From assembly GCA_026770585.1 (NCBI GenBank), contig MU646314.1, positions 117,980-129,731 on the forward strand: a DNA stretch of 11,752 nt, given 5' to 3'. Both the position numbers and the translations under genes were made by a program. The notes under the pieces are model-generated. The model ran no database searches. It worked only from the letters and a program-made list of their open reading frames with translations, and was not told the origin of the DNA. This document shows, in pieces, positions 1 through 6,996 of the stretch (positions are counted from its first letter, which is position 1; every line of letters begins with the position of its first letter). The stretch is from Baffinella frigidus. Its lineage: Eukaryota; Cryptophyceae; Cryptomonadales; Baffinellaceae.

Positions 1-58
<58 letters not shown>
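1..58. repeat. TA dinucleotide microsatellite
   Basis: Almost perfect (TA)n. It is followed up to 455 by AT-rich palindromes outside exon 7, such as GACATACGTATGTC (160-173) and GTATACTAGTATAC (412-425). Confidence 0.95.
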
Positions 59-94
59 CGCATATATACACGGGGGTAGATACAGGGGGTTCAA

Positions 95-123
95 ACCATG
101 GCGTCCTCCTGCACGCCCGTGGA
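95..123 (-). pseudogene. Echo of gene A exon 7, 3' end plus donor GT
   Basis: A 29-bp perfect copy of 226-254 (131 bp away), which is the end of exon 7 (STGVQEDAM) and the GT after it. Beyond the GT it diverges into a different C-rich sense sequence. It is in the expected intron downstream of exon 7. Confidence 0.6.
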
Positions 124-227
124 AAGGGGGGGGGTAGCGGCAATATATGTCGCATATACGACATACGTATGTCACAAGATCCCTTGGTAGTGCGGTATGT
201 GCTTAGGAGAGCGAGACGGGCGCACAC

Positions 228-346
228 CATGGCGTCCTCCTGCACGCCCGTGGAGGGGGAGGACGACGCAGCGATGCTCCCCCCCGCGAAGGAGCCCTCG
301 TCGGGGGTGTGCAGCTCGCCCAGCCGCAGCATCGCGTGCACGTTCC
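228..346 (-). CDS. Gene A exon 7 (Sel1/TPR-like region, last exon in window)
   Basis: 119 bp: two bases completing G, then 39 codons, NVHAMLRLGELHTPDEG through STGVQEDAM. Acceptor is GGGCAG and donor is ATG|GTGTGC. N-x-x-A-M-x-x-L-G-x-L and G-V-Q-E-D both resemble Sel1 repeats, where G-V-x-x-D precedes the second helix. The reading frame stays open past the donor to the window edge. I prefer the donor because a second copy of this exon's end (95-123) diverges at the same point. Confidence 0.7.
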
Positions 347-3300
347 CTGCCCCCCAAGGCAACGCGTCAGAGCTCTAGCCGTGTCGTATATGCGGCATAT
401 ACACAAGTGTAGTATACTAGTATACACTAATGTCAGGTAGTATATACTAGTATACAAGAAAAGGGGGGTTTTAGCATCGCCACGCTCCCGGGTTCCACGC
501 CAGAGTCTTCGAAGGGGTCGCCAAAAGTCAATTCCCCTTCAAGACAGTGGGTTTCAAAAGTCAACAACCGTGCCCTGCCACGGTTTAAAAAGATCAACCC
601 CCTCCTGCACTCTGGTATGGTTAGATTCCTGGGTTGGCAGAAAGGGGTTAGAAGAAAGGGGTGAGAGCTCTCTTACTACAGGGGTACCTCGCCCATAAGA
701 AACTACCTCCTCCCACGACCCTACAGTAGGCCTATGCCTAGGGCCTTACAGTGGTCCTAGGGGGGGGGGCAGTTTCTTATGAGCGAGGTACCCCTGTAGA
801 GGCACAGCTTGATGGTGGACGGGCTCGCCTCGAGATGAAGGGCCCGCCTCGGGTCCTACGTCAGAGGCGGGTCTGTGACTGAGAAACCTAGATTGGTTCT
901 ATAAAGAATACACAGGAAAAGGGGTTCAGGAAGGGGGGGGGGCACCTCTTCGTCGTGGACCAGGTGTCAACCTGGCCACACGGTGGGCTACCAAGGTCCC
1001 GTTGGGGCTGCAATTCAGGGTGTTACGTGACCAAATTGCACCAGAAAATCCTCGAAGTTAATTGCATCAAGGCAAGTTGACTTTTGATGAAAGGTTTTTA
1101 GTCCACCGTATGGCAGCTCTCCTTGCCAGACGCTCGCTCCGCCGTTTGTATGGCGATTTCTCGGCGCCGTTTTCGAAACTCTGCCTTGGAGCCGTGCGCA
1201 GTACAAATCCTACGAACGAAACGCCGACGCGCTGGCTTCGCAGGGACGTAAAGAGGTTAATAAATAAGAAGAAGAACCAGAAGCGCTGGCTTCGTGACAC
1301 AAACCCTACGAACGAAACGCCGTCAAACTTTTTCACAAAAACTCTACGAAAAAAACGCCGACGCGCTGGCTTCGTGGTACAAAATCCACGAACGAAAGGC
1401 AGACGCGTTTCGAGCCCAGATTTACGCTTTCTTGGAGCCGTGCGTGGTACAAACATCTACCAACGACAGGCTGGCACGCAGGTTAGGAGGCTCACCTTGC
1501 TACAAGTGACTTGTAGCCCCTTGAGTTTTATGATGTGTACCAGAACGAGCCACTTTACGAATCTCAAACCAGATCCTCCCACTAGTAAGGTTAGGAGGCT
1601 GACCTTGCTCCGCCGCCAAACGCAGCCCCGCGAGCGCCTTGACAGGGTCCGAGGGCACGGCCGGCACGCCGGAGCCTGCGGTTTCGGGTATGCGGTTTCG
1701 GCTTTGGGGTGTGGGGTGTGGGGTTTGGGGTTTGGGGTGGGGTGGGGTGGGGTTTGGGGTTTTGGGGTTTGGGGGGTGGGGGGTGGGGTTTGGGGTTTGG
1801 GGGTTTGGGGTTTGGGGGTTGGGGGTTTGGGACGCACCCATATCCATGAGAAATGCGTAGAAGAAGAGACTCTGGGGGTAACCCCCTCGAATTTTGCCGC
1901 ATAGGGTGTGAGGAATAGGGTGTGCGATGTGGGGTGTGGTGTGTGGGGTTTGGTGTGTGGGGTGTGGGGTTTGGGGTTTGGGGTGGGGTTTGGGGCGTAC
2001 CCATATCCATGACAAACGCGTAGAAGAAGAGACTCTGCGCGTCGATTTTGCCGTCGCCCGTGTCGACCACCAGCAGCTGGTTTCGGGTTAGGGGTTTGGG
2101 GTTTTAGGGGTTTGAGTTTAGGGTTTAGGGTTTGGGGTTTGGGGTTTAGGGTTTAGGGTTTAGGGTTTGGGGTTTGGGGTTTAGGGTTTAGGGTTTAGGG
2201 TTGCGTGGCCACCAGTCGTGGCCACCAGTGGCGAAACCCGAAACCCCGAACCCGAAACTCGCTGCAGCGAACCCTCTTCCGGGTGTGTCGTACACTCACC
2301 CGCGTGAGTCTAACACCCACCCGGGTGTGTCTAACACTCACCAAGGCGTGTCCAACACTCACAGTGGTGTGTCCAGCACCCGGTTTGGCGGGCGTACCGG
2401 CCACGGCTCGGGCGGGTCCTTCTCGAGGTGAATCGGGCTGGTCCCGGCGAACCAGTATCACTGCTATGCTATGCTATGCTATGCTATACTATACTATGCT
2501 ACGCTAGGTACGGGTTCGCCCGGTTCCATGTCCAAAACCGCGTCCAAACCGGGCGTGGGCATGGTGTGTCCAACACCCCGGCTAAAACCTGCTGGTACAA
2601 ACACGAGTATCCCCAGGGATATTTGGCGGGCGCACCGGCCACGGCTCCGGCGAGTCCTTCTCAAGGTGGATCGTGATGGTCTTCGCGGCACGCTCCAGCT
2701 GCCAGACTGCCCCCTCGAGACCCACCGTCGCGTAGAGCGCTCCCTGGGTTGAGATTAGGAGATTAGAAAAGCGTGACGATGCACCTCGAGAATCACAGCG
2801 CTCCAGCTGCCACACTTAATGCGAAAAGCTTACGTTAACGGACCCCTTAAGTCCCTCGTTAACGTGGGCTTACCAGCTCTAAAACGATTTTAAAAGCGAT
2901 TTCAGGACTTTTAAAGCCCAAGAATGTTTTCCATTATAAATTGTGTACCAAAGTTACTACTCCGTTAACGTAAGCTTTTTGCATGACACTGCCCCCTCGA
3001 GACGAGACCCACCGTCGCGTACAGCGCTCCCTGGGCTCCAGCGGGTAAGCACGTATCGGCAGCCTTCAAATCGCACACGTACGCACAGGCGTGTGAGGGG
3101 TGGGGGGTTGGGGGTTAAGGGTTCGGGCGTAGGGCTCCAGCGGCCAGCCCGCCCCCTCGAGACCCACCGTCGCGTAGAGTGCCCCCTGCAGAGAGTCAGG
3201 TTTAAGAGTTAGGGATGTGGGATGAGGGTTTGGGCTTCCTGCGTTGAGGGGTGGGGGGTTGGGGGTTGAGGGTTGGGGCGTAGGGATTCCAGCTGCCAGA

Positions 3301-6300
3301 CTGCCCCTCGAGAAATACACCGTCGCGTACAGCACTCCCTGCGAGTGCGTCGAGTTTAGGGGGTTTAGCGTTGAGGGGTTGGGGTTTAGGAGGGGTGAGG
3401 GGTGGGCATAGAGTGCTCACTTTTGGGGGTTAGGGGGCTAGTTTGAGGGAGTCCCCGGTACGACTGTTTCCTCGTCCGGGGTTTCGGGTTTCGGGTTTCG
3501 GGTTTCGGGTTTCGGGTTTCGGGTTTCGGGTTTCGGGTGGTAGGGTGGTAGGGTGATAGGGTGGTAGGGTGGCAAGGTATAGGCATCAAGGGCTTGGAAT
3601 CTAGGGTGGAGCGCGATGGCTAGGGTTTAGTAGCCACCTCGAGGAGCGGCGATGCGTCAGGAGAGGAGGGTTCGGAAGGGGGTGTTGTGGTGTAGGGGTT
3701 CGGAGGCACGCGGCTTTGCGCCGCGAGTTGTAGGTTCCAGGGTCTAGGGTCCAGGGTTTCGAGATTACGGTGCGCCTGGAGGGGCGGCGTGGCGCCAGGA
3801 GAGGAGGGTTCGGAAGGGGGGGTTATGGTGCAGGATTCAGCGTTGACTGCAGGATTCAACGTTGACTGGTGTACGGGGTTTAGGGTGCAGCTGTAGGAGC
3901 GGCTTTGCGCCCTTGATGCCCGCGCGGATCCCGGAGCCCGTGATCTCGACGTCCACGTACATCTCCCCGTAGGAACCCCTCTATGCCCCTACGGGTTGCC
4001 TACCGTAGGGTCCTCGGTCTTATCGCTTAGGGGTTATTCATAATCCCTTCGAAGTCCGCTGTGTGGGATGAGCTAGCCGAGCCACCTGGAGGAGCGCTCA
4101 ACCCTAAAGTTGACCCGAAATCCCAAAGTTGACCTGGAGGAGCGGCGTTGCGCCCTTGATGCCCGCGCGGATCGCGGTGGCCGTGATTTCCACGTCGATG
4201 CTCCCCTTGCTCGGCAGCTCCTGATTCAGGCTTCGGGGGTGAGCGGCGGTAGGGGCCAAGGGGTCTCCCAGGCCCAAGAGTCCTCTTCCGGAGCCCGCTG
4301 ATACGATATCAGCTGAGAGCTGATATTGCTGATAACTCCAATATCAGCACTCAGCTGATACTGTGATAAGTTTCCAGCTGATATAACAACCCTAGTGAGC
4401 GCGTGTGCTTCGATCTCGACATGAATCCCCGGTTGGAGCTTGGGGTGCGCTTGGAGCTTGGGGTGCGCAGCCCTAGGGGTTTGGAGCTTGGGGTGCGCAG
4501 CTTGATGGTGGACGGGCTCGCCTCGAGCCCGTCCATCGAAGCACGTGTGCTTCGATCTCGACATGAATCATCCCCTCACTCTGCTCCTCCTTGTGGGGAT
4601 TTGGGGGGTTAGAGCGTGTGGTTCGATCTCCACATGGATTCCCCCCTTGCTCGGCAGCTTCTGTAGGGCCGTTTGGGGGTTAGGGTCCCGCCGTTTCGCC
4701 GCTTCGGGGTTAGGCTTTCGGGGTGCGCGGTTTGGGCGAGTTTCGCCGTGTGGGCGATTTTCGCCGTTTGGGGGGCAGGGTTTGGGGGGAGGGGGTTGTT
4801 GGGTGAGCGCGGATCAAGGTGGCTGTGATTTCGACATCAATGCTGCCCCCGCTCGGCAGCTCATGTAGGCCCGCTTCGGGGTTAGCGTTTCGAGTTTCGG
4901 GTTTAGGCTAACCCCCAAACCCCAAACCATTCAGGGGCGAGGGGTCGAGGAGGTTCAGGGATTAGGGGTTCAGGCGGGTGGAGGGTTTGGGGGTTGGGGT
5001 TTAGAGTTCAGGGGTTATGGGTGAGGGGTTCAGTGAGCGCGGATCACAGTAGCTGTGATTTCGACATCGATGCTCTCCTTGCTCGGCAGCTCCTGATTCG
5101 GTTTTCGGGGGTTGGAGCTCGGGGTGCGCAGCCCTAGGGGTTTGGGATTCACGCCTGTCCCGTAAGTGGCCGGTAGGCACATACGCCCTACGGTAGGGTC
5201 CTAGGACCAGCCTGGGGCAGTTGGGGTGAATATTCACCCTGTGGGCACTTACGGGATACGGGTTTAGGGCTGTCTGCGTAAGGGTTTCGGGCTCTGCGTA
5301 AACCCTAAAGGGTTTACGGCTCAACCCCAAAGGGTTTAGCCCTAATTTACGGCGAACCCCTGAAGGGCTTAGGGCTGCCCAAACCCTCAAACCATAGACC
5401 CTAGACTGCACACGCCCGCGCGGATCGGTTCAGGAAAGTGGAGGGTTTGCGGGTTGGGGTTTAGAGTTTGGGGTTTGTGGGTGAGGGGTTTAGCGAGCGT
5501 GGATCGCGGTCGCGGTGGTTTCCACGTGAATGCTCTCCTTGCTCGGCTCCTCCTTTCAGGAATTTTTGGGGTTGGAGTTTGGGGTTTGGGGTTTTGGGGT
5601 TTGTGGTGCGGAGTGTGGGGTGTGGGGTTTGGGGTTGAGGGTGGGCTTAGGGGTTTTGCAGGGCTCGGGGCTTAGGGCTTAGGGTTTTGGGGGTGGGTTT
5701 TGGGGGAGGGTGGTAGGGTTCTCGACGTCGATGCTGACCATGCTCGGTTCCTCCTGCGTGGGGTTTGGGGTTTGGGGTGTAGGGTGTGGGGGGCAGGGGG
5801 TAGGGTTTAGGGTGTAGGGTGTAGGGTGTAGGGTGTAGGGTGGGATTATGGGCTCTAAACCCCACCACAAACCCTACACCCTCCTAAACCCCTAATCCCA
5901 CCCTAAACCCCAAACCCCAAACCACTAATCACCAAACCCCAACCCCCAACCACTAAACCTCAACCACCCCCCTAACCCCCCCCCAAAAAAAAACTCCCTA
6001 CACCCCAATCGCGTCCAGCAACGTACCCATCCTCTCTCGGGGACGCAAGGAGGGTGGGGACACGCACCTTGGAGTCCAGCGGGATCGTGATGGTGATGTC
6101 AGTGCCATCCTCCGACCTGCAGGATGCGCGGGGGCGTCAGCACCGTTGCGGGTGTGCCTGCCAGAGAGAGCTCGCAGGCGCAACTGCCGGTGCTGTCGCA
6201 TTAAGCACCGTCTGAGGAGCCGCGCCCGCAACTCCTGGCGCCAGCTGCTGTCCGCGGCGCACGCCCCAGGACCTGCGGAGCCGCGCCGGAGAAACTGTGG

Positions 6301-6662
6301 CGTGTGCACCGGGTTGGCGCCCCGCAACGCTGCCCTCTGCACAGCATCTGCCGCGATAACGCCCAATGCGATGTGTCTGTCTCTGAGGGTGAAGGGGGGG
6401 GGGTAGCCGTGGCCAGGGCGCGCTGGGGATTCGGCACAGGACAGGAGGGCCACGTGCGTGGGTAGGACGCTGCGAGGAGAACTGGTTTGGCGCCACAGGT
6501 TTTCTGTGGGCGGGACACTCTCCTCGTGCCTCTTTGAGGCCCACTAGGGAGGAAAATGAGGGGACGTTACCATGAATAGGCAAACTTGGTGGACTGGGAG
6601 AGCGACATGGTCATCACGCCCGACTGGAAGGCAGTTCTGCCGAGGGCTGCAGTGCCCGTCAT
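228..6662 (-). CDS. Gene A: NudC/p23-like CS-domain protein with Sel1-like C-terminal part (7 exons, 3' partial)
   Basis: Exons in transcript order are 6662-6571, 6116-6068, 4220-4134, 2743-2636, 2076-2001, 1675-1604 and 346-228. All junctions are GT-AG and all phases agree, giving 201 codons without a stop. About residues 27-112 rebuild a CS domain in family order: YSW, DITITIPL, VEITATAIRAGIKG, GALYATV, a conserved W, TIHLEK and EPWP. NudC proteins share this Y-x-W start, the G-x-L-Y/F strand, the W-x-L-E core and the L-E-K end. CS domains act in Hsp90 and dynein-related chaperoning. After a short linker (GKIDAQSLFFYAF), the motif AAEQGNVHAMLRLGEL looks like a Sel1/TPR-type helical repeat. 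The likely role is a cytosolic co-chaperone or scaffold, which is inference. The start is chosen because an in-frame TGA lies five codons upstream and the context is ACCATGA. A further exon is expected beyond base 1. A transcript could still change exon edges. Confidence 0.8.
456..1060. other. Gene A intron 6, middle part without genes
   Basis: Apart from the 676-799 foldback and the 805-834 repeat I see no gene. G runs occur near 760 and 938. AAAAGTCAAC and AAAAGTCAAT near 525-570 are members of a motif dispersed across the window. Confidence 0.5.
676..799. mobile_element. 124-bp foldback element
   Basis: 32-bp inverted termini (676-707 and 768-799) with two mismatches, starting CTACAGGGGTACCTCGC. 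The interior carries CCCTACAGTAGGC, also seen in the 71-bp repeat family, and a run of ten G. No clear target duplication is visible. It lies in gene A intron 6. Confidence 0.7.
1190..1456. repeat. Diverged tandem repeat with coding-like periodicity
   Basis: CTACGAACGAAACGCCG and GCGCTGGCTTCGTGGTACAAA recur with starts near 1210, 1306, 1344 and 1386 (spacing 96, 38 and 42). On the plus strand the last two units read YEKNADALASWYKI and HERKADAFRAQIYA, a 14-residue helical-type repeat. Frames shift between units and the minus strand is also open, so it is a decayed or non-coding repeat within gene A intron 6. Confidence 0.5.
1481..1501 (-). pseudogene. Echo of gene A exon 6 donor junction
   Basis: The 20 bases here match 1590-1609 with one difference, covering the last few bases of exon 6, its GT and the intron start (GTGAGCCTCC against GTCAGCCTCC). 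It lies downstream of exon 6 in the same orientation. Confidence 0.5.
1604..1675 (-). CDS. Gene A exon 6 (start of Sel1/TPR-like region)
   Basis: 72 bp: two bases, 23 codons and one base, containing SGVPAVPSDPVKALAGLRL and ending AAEQ. Acceptor is CCGCAG and donor is AAG|GTCAGC. ALAGLRLAAEQG is the end of a Sel1-like helix, in which A-A-E-Q-G is the usual turn. It joins in phase to exon 7, completing the glycine. Confidence 0.75.
1838..1871 (-). pseudogene. Echo or alternative copy of gene A exon 5, 3' half
   Basis: Reads SLFFYAFLMDM plus one base, differing from exon 5 by one residue (Leu for Val). It has CAG immediately before it and the donor GTGCGT after it. Both phases fit exons 4 and 6, so it could still be spliced as an alternative exon. 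It lies in the intron downstream of exon 5. Confidence 0.6.
2001..2076 (-). CDS. Gene A exon 5 (post-CS linker)
   Basis: 76 bp, 25 codons plus one base, starting LLVVDTGDGKIDAQ and ending SLFFYAFVMDM. Acceptor is ACCAG and donor is GTACGC. The G-K-I-D step just after the E-P-W-P end of the CS domain is compatible with CS-family C-terminal extensions. The D-G-K-I-D stretch is not a complete EF-hand loop. The phase-1 end matches the phase of exon 6. Confidence 0.75.
2283..2387. repeat. 21-bp minisatellite, five units
   Basis: Units such as GTGTGTCTAACACTCACCAAG repeat five times with a few changes. A fragment recurs near 2562. The 21-bp length keeps frames open, which explains several spurious ORFs. 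Confidence 0.85.
2398..2452 (-). pseudogene. Echo of gene A exon 4, 3' part plus donor
   Basis: Encodes IHLEKDPPEPWP and is followed by the donor GTACGC and the same CCCGCCAAA intron start as exon 4. It aligns with 2636-2690 but lacks the 5' part of the exon. It lies in the downstream intron. Confidence 0.65.
2464..2508. repeat. CTATG pentanucleotide microsatellite
   Basis: Nine units of CTATG with CTATA, CTACG and CTAGG variants, in gene A intron 4. Confidence 0.9.
2636..2743 (-). CDS. Gene A exon 4 (CS domain second half, intact copy)
   Basis: 108 bp, 36 codons, phase 0 at both ends. It begins GALYATVGLEGAVWQLE and ends TIHLEKDSPEPWP. Acceptor is CCCAG and donor is GTGCGC. It holds the most diagnostic CS-domain residues: the G-x-L-Y strand, the W-x-L-E core and the L-E-K end. 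At least four truncated copies lie in the flanking introns. Confidence 0.85.
2796..3030 (-). pseudogene. Echo of gene A exon 4, split by a MITE
   Basis: From the acceptor CCCAG at 3031 it reads GALYATVGL and then a 5-bp internal duplication. It is interrupted at GGGGCAGTG by the 170-bp element 2817-2986 and resumes as TGGCAGCTGGAGCG (WQLER). Past that it decays. It lies upstream of exon 4. Confidence 0.7.
2817..2986. mobile_element. 170-bp MITE with 26-bp terminal inverted repeats and 4-bp target duplication
   Basis: The termini 2817-2842 and 2961-2986 are inverted copies with two mismatches, sharing AAAAGCTTACGTTAACGGA. CACT is duplicated at 2813-2816 and 2987-2990. The element splits an exon 4 echo, and removing it with one CACT restores the GGCAGTGTGGCAG order of the intact exon (GGCAGTCTGGCAG). 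The interior is AT-rich with no ORF, so it is non-autonomous. I cannot assign the superfamily. Confidence 0.8.
3128..3185 (-). pseudogene. Echo of gene A exon 4, 5' part
   Basis: Acceptor CTGCAG, then GALYATVGLEGAGWPLE, breaking off to CCCTACGCCCGAACCC where exon 4 continues. It is one unit of a 151-bp tandem duplication with 3288-3338. Confidence 0.7.
3288..3338 (-). pseudogene. Echo of gene A exon 4, 5' part, frameshifted
   Basis: Acceptor TCGCAG, then GVLYATV, then a 1-bp deletion within the conserved CTCGAGGGGGCAG and the same breakpoint (CCCTACGCCC) as the 3128-3185 copy. The shared breakpoint shows the two derive from one truncated ancestor. Confidence 0.7.
3481..3536 (+). repeat. (GTTTCGG)8 array
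   Basis: Eight perfect 7-bp units, a variant of the TTTAGGG type with C for A, then GGTAGGGT repeats to about 3575. Its perfection suggests recent expansion compared with the degenerate tracts elsewhere. Confidence 0.95.
3640..3800 (-). pseudogene. Two echoes of gene A exon 3, 3' end
   Basis: At about 3785-3800 the minus strand reads GATPPLQ, and at about 3643-3658 it reads DASPLLE followed by GTGGCT. Each is preceded by the same EPSS-encoding segment, about 140 bp apart. A fragment with GGCGCAAAGCCGC lies between them near 3710. They match the GIKGATPLLQ end of exon 3 and lie downstream of it. Confidence 0.5.
3830..3867. repeat. 19-bp tandem duplication
   Basis: GCAGGATTCAGCGTTGACT and GCAGGATTCAACGTTGACT, back to back, one mismatch. 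Confidence 0.85.
3888..3966 (-). pseudogene. Echo of gene A exon 3, truncated by the 71-bp repeat
   Basis: Reads MYVDVEITGSGIRAGIKG and AKPLLQ, the best preserved exon 3 copy after the intact one. The exon's first bases are missing, and the 71-bp repeat 3967-4037 abuts at that point. After CAG comes CT, not GT, so it has no donor. Confidence 0.65.
3967..4037 (+). repeat. 71-bp structured repeat, copy 1
   Basis: Nearly identical to 9667-9737 and to the reverse of 9201-9271, all 71 bp from CCGTAGGAAC to AGGGGTTAT. Internal complementary segments (CCGTAGG, CCTACGG, CCGTAGG and AACCCC/AGGGGTT) allow a compact branched fold. It abuts a truncated exon 3 echo of gene A. Confidence 0.8.
4085..4097 (-). 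pseudogene. Echo of gene A exon 3, last bases plus donor
   Basis: GCTCCTCCAG followed by GTGGCT repeats the exon 3 end about 50 bp downstream of its real donor. The intervening bases include two copies of GGTCAACTTT. Confidence 0.5.
4134..4220 (-). CDS. Gene A exon 3 (CS domain core, intact copy)
   Basis: 87 bp, 29 codons, phase 0 at both ends, running from ELPSKGSIDVEIT to GIKGATPLLQ. Acceptor is AATCAG and donor is CAG|GTCAAC. Among about ten related segments between 3.6 and 5.8 kb, this is the only one with acceptor, complete reading frame and donor, so it is taken as the working exon. The others are truncated. Confidence 0.8.
4308..4359. repeat. 52-bp hairpin
   Basis: ATCAGCTGAGAGCTGATATTG (4308-4328) pairs with 4339-4359 over 21 bp with one mismatch, around a 10-base loop. 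GCTGATA recurs several times nearby (4297-4383). It lies in gene A intron 2, about 90 bp upstream of exon 3. Confidence 0.65.
4393..4660 (-). pseudogene. Cluster of three echoes of gene A exon 3, 5' part
   Basis: Copies at 4613-4660 (acceptor CTACAG, then KLPSKGGIHVEIEPHAL), 4541-4590 (GMIHVEIEAHV) and 4393-4445 (KLQPGIHVEIEAHAL) share a variant ending HVEIE-x-HA. Between them GGAGCTTGGGGTGCGC repeats three times (4434-4500), which on the minus strand repeats the exon-start motif PKLQ. None has the 3' half of the exon. Confidence 0.6.
4498..4537. repeat. 30-bp dispersed repeat forming a hairpin
   Basis: 4498-4527 is identical to 805-834 (starting CAGCTTGATGGTGGACGGG). Here it is followed by CCCGTCCATCGAAG, which pairs back on GGACGGGCTCG with a 3-base loop. 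The 805 copy lacks the second arm. Confidence 0.6.
4804..5092 (-). pseudogene. Two echoes of gene A exon 3, 5' part
   Basis: 4804-4862 reads ELPSGGSIDVEITATLIRA and 5035-5092 reads ELPSKESIDVEITATVIRA. The second keeps the acceptor AATCAG of the intact exon. Both break off at GATCCGCGC and continue TCAC, while exon 3 continues GGGCATC. They lie upstream of exon 3, in the same orientation. Confidence 0.7.
4870..5030 (+). repeat. Degenerate GGGTTTAGGG-type tract
   Basis: Mixed GGGTTTGGGG, GGGTTCAGGG and short CCCCAAACC inversions (4912-4928), between two exon 3 echoes of gene A. Confidence 0.7.
5158..5256. repeat. 99-bp foldback with related core
   Basis: Termini TCCCGTAAGTG (5158-5168) and its inverse (5246-5256) are perfect over 11 bp. 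Inside are CCCTACGGTAGGGTCCTAGG, shared with the 71-bp family, and a perfect 16-bp palindrome GGGTGAATATTCACCC (5224-5239). Confidence 0.6.
5425..5852 (+). repeat. G-rich telomere-like tract
   Basis: TTTGGGG and GTGTAGGG repeats around the distal exon 3 echoes, ending in five GTAGGGT units (5808-5842). Confidence 0.8.
5493..5753 (-). pseudogene. Two echoes of gene A exon 3, 5' part (distal)
   Basis: 5493-5552 reads EEPSKESIHVETTATAIHA and 5715-5753 reads EEPSMVSIDVENPT after GCAG. The first shares about 135 bp, including its G-rich flank (5425-5500), with the 5035-5092 copy and flank (4965-5040), so exon edge and intron were duplicated as one piece. Confidence 0.6.
5861..5995 (-). repeat. 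C-rich telomere-like tract, inverted relative to its neighbour
   Basis: AACCCC and CCCTACACCC repeats facing the G-rich tract that ends at 5852, making a large imperfect inverted repeat centred near 5855. It is the only tract here that is G-rich on the sense strand of its host gene. Confidence 0.8.
6068..6116 (-). CDS. Gene A exon 2 (CS domain strand 1-2)
   Basis: 49 bp: one base completing W, then 16 codons reading SEDGTDITITIPLDSK. Acceptor CTGCAG and donor GTGCGT flank it. The alternating DITITI pattern is a beta strand as expected at the start of a CS domain. It ends in phase 0, matching the next exon. I found no copies of this small exon in the flanking introns. Confidence 0.8.
6117..6570. 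other. Gene A intron 1
   Basis: 454 bp, starting GTAACG and ending CTGCAG on the minus strand. GC-rich, open in several frames on both strands, without a recognisable peptide. GGAGCCGCGCC occurs twice (near 6216 and 6277). Unlike other introns it has no telomere-like tract. Confidence 0.6.
6571..6662 (-). CDS. Gene A exon 1 (start codon, N-terminus)
   Basis: Thirty codons plus two bases, starting MTGTAALGRTAFQSG and ending KFAYS, with the split codon TG|G making W. Donor is GTAACG at 6570. The YSW end is the typical first strand of a NudC-type CS domain, and joining to the next exon gives YSWSEDGTDITITI. The opposite strand carries an open frame here (6580-6729) that I treat as a shadow, because the minus reading has a proper start and fits the domain. 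Confidence 0.75.
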
Positions 6663-6907
6663 GGTCGATTTGCTTCACTCGAACGATACCCAGCCCTGCT
6701 TGCGTCCCCGCGTGCCCCAGAGGACTTAGGAGAGGCGCTTCTCGATTCTTTCCGCGCCTCACGTGACTCGAGAAGAGTTGAGGAGCCTTTGCGCGTCCAC
6801 GCAGCAAAGGCCGGAACACACGAACGGTAGGAACGGTGAGAAGGGCAGTGGGGAAGTGGGGGGCGGGCACAGACACAAGACAGGAGAGCTTCGTGACAGA
6901 CCTAGCG

Positions 6908-6950
6908 CCCTACGGTAGGCAACCCGTAGGGCACAGGGGACCTCCTACGG
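6908..6950 (-). repeat. Partial copy of the 71-bp repeat
   Basis: Matches the part from CCCTACGGTAGGCAACCCGTAGGG to CCTACGG but lacks the CTAAGCGATAAGACC end. It lies in the space between the two divergent genes. Confidence 0.65.
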
Positions 6951-6996
6951 CTAAAACGGACTTTTTGGACAAGAAAATGTGACCAGGCGATCAGGT

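Larger units (their letters stand above)
1693..2201 (+). repeat. TTTGGGG/TTTAGGG tracts around gene A exon 5
   Basis: 1693-1830, 1909-1996 and 2080-2201 are degenerate 7-bp G-rich repeats, mixing TTTGGGG, TTTAGGG and GTGTGGGG. Exon 5 and its echo lie between them. On the gene A sense strand they are C-rich and can serve as pyrimidine tracts before acceptors. Confidence 0.9.
3095..3400. repeat. 151-bp tandem duplication, two units
   Basis: GAGGGGTGGGGGGTTGGGGG begins at 3095 and again at 3246. Each unit holds G-rich repeat, GGGCGTAGGG and a truncated gene A exon 4 copy with its acceptor. Confidence 0.7.

Noticed and set aside
1500-2015. Long minus-strand Pro/Thr-rich ORF of 171 codons
   Set aside because: Most of it is translated telomere-like repeat. 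It overlaps gene A exon 6 and the exon 5 echo, which are better explained as spliced exons.
2001-2076. EF-hand in gene A exon 5 (DGKID)
   Set aside because: The first and third ligand positions are Val and Thr, so it cannot be a canonical calcium loop.
3481-3536. Regular array as a CRISPR
   Set aside because: Units are 7 bp with no spacers. It is a telomere-variant microsatellite.
3967-3990. CCGTAG start of the 71-bp repeat as a dinoflagellate spliced leader
   Set aside because: Only the first six bases agree. The rest differs, and the repeat is not followed by a leader-gene layout.
6580-6729. Plus-strand open frame reading NLVDWESDMVITPDW
   Set aside because: It looks protein-like, but it is antisense to gene A exon 1, which has a start codon, an upstream stop, a donor and an in-phase continuation of the CS domain.
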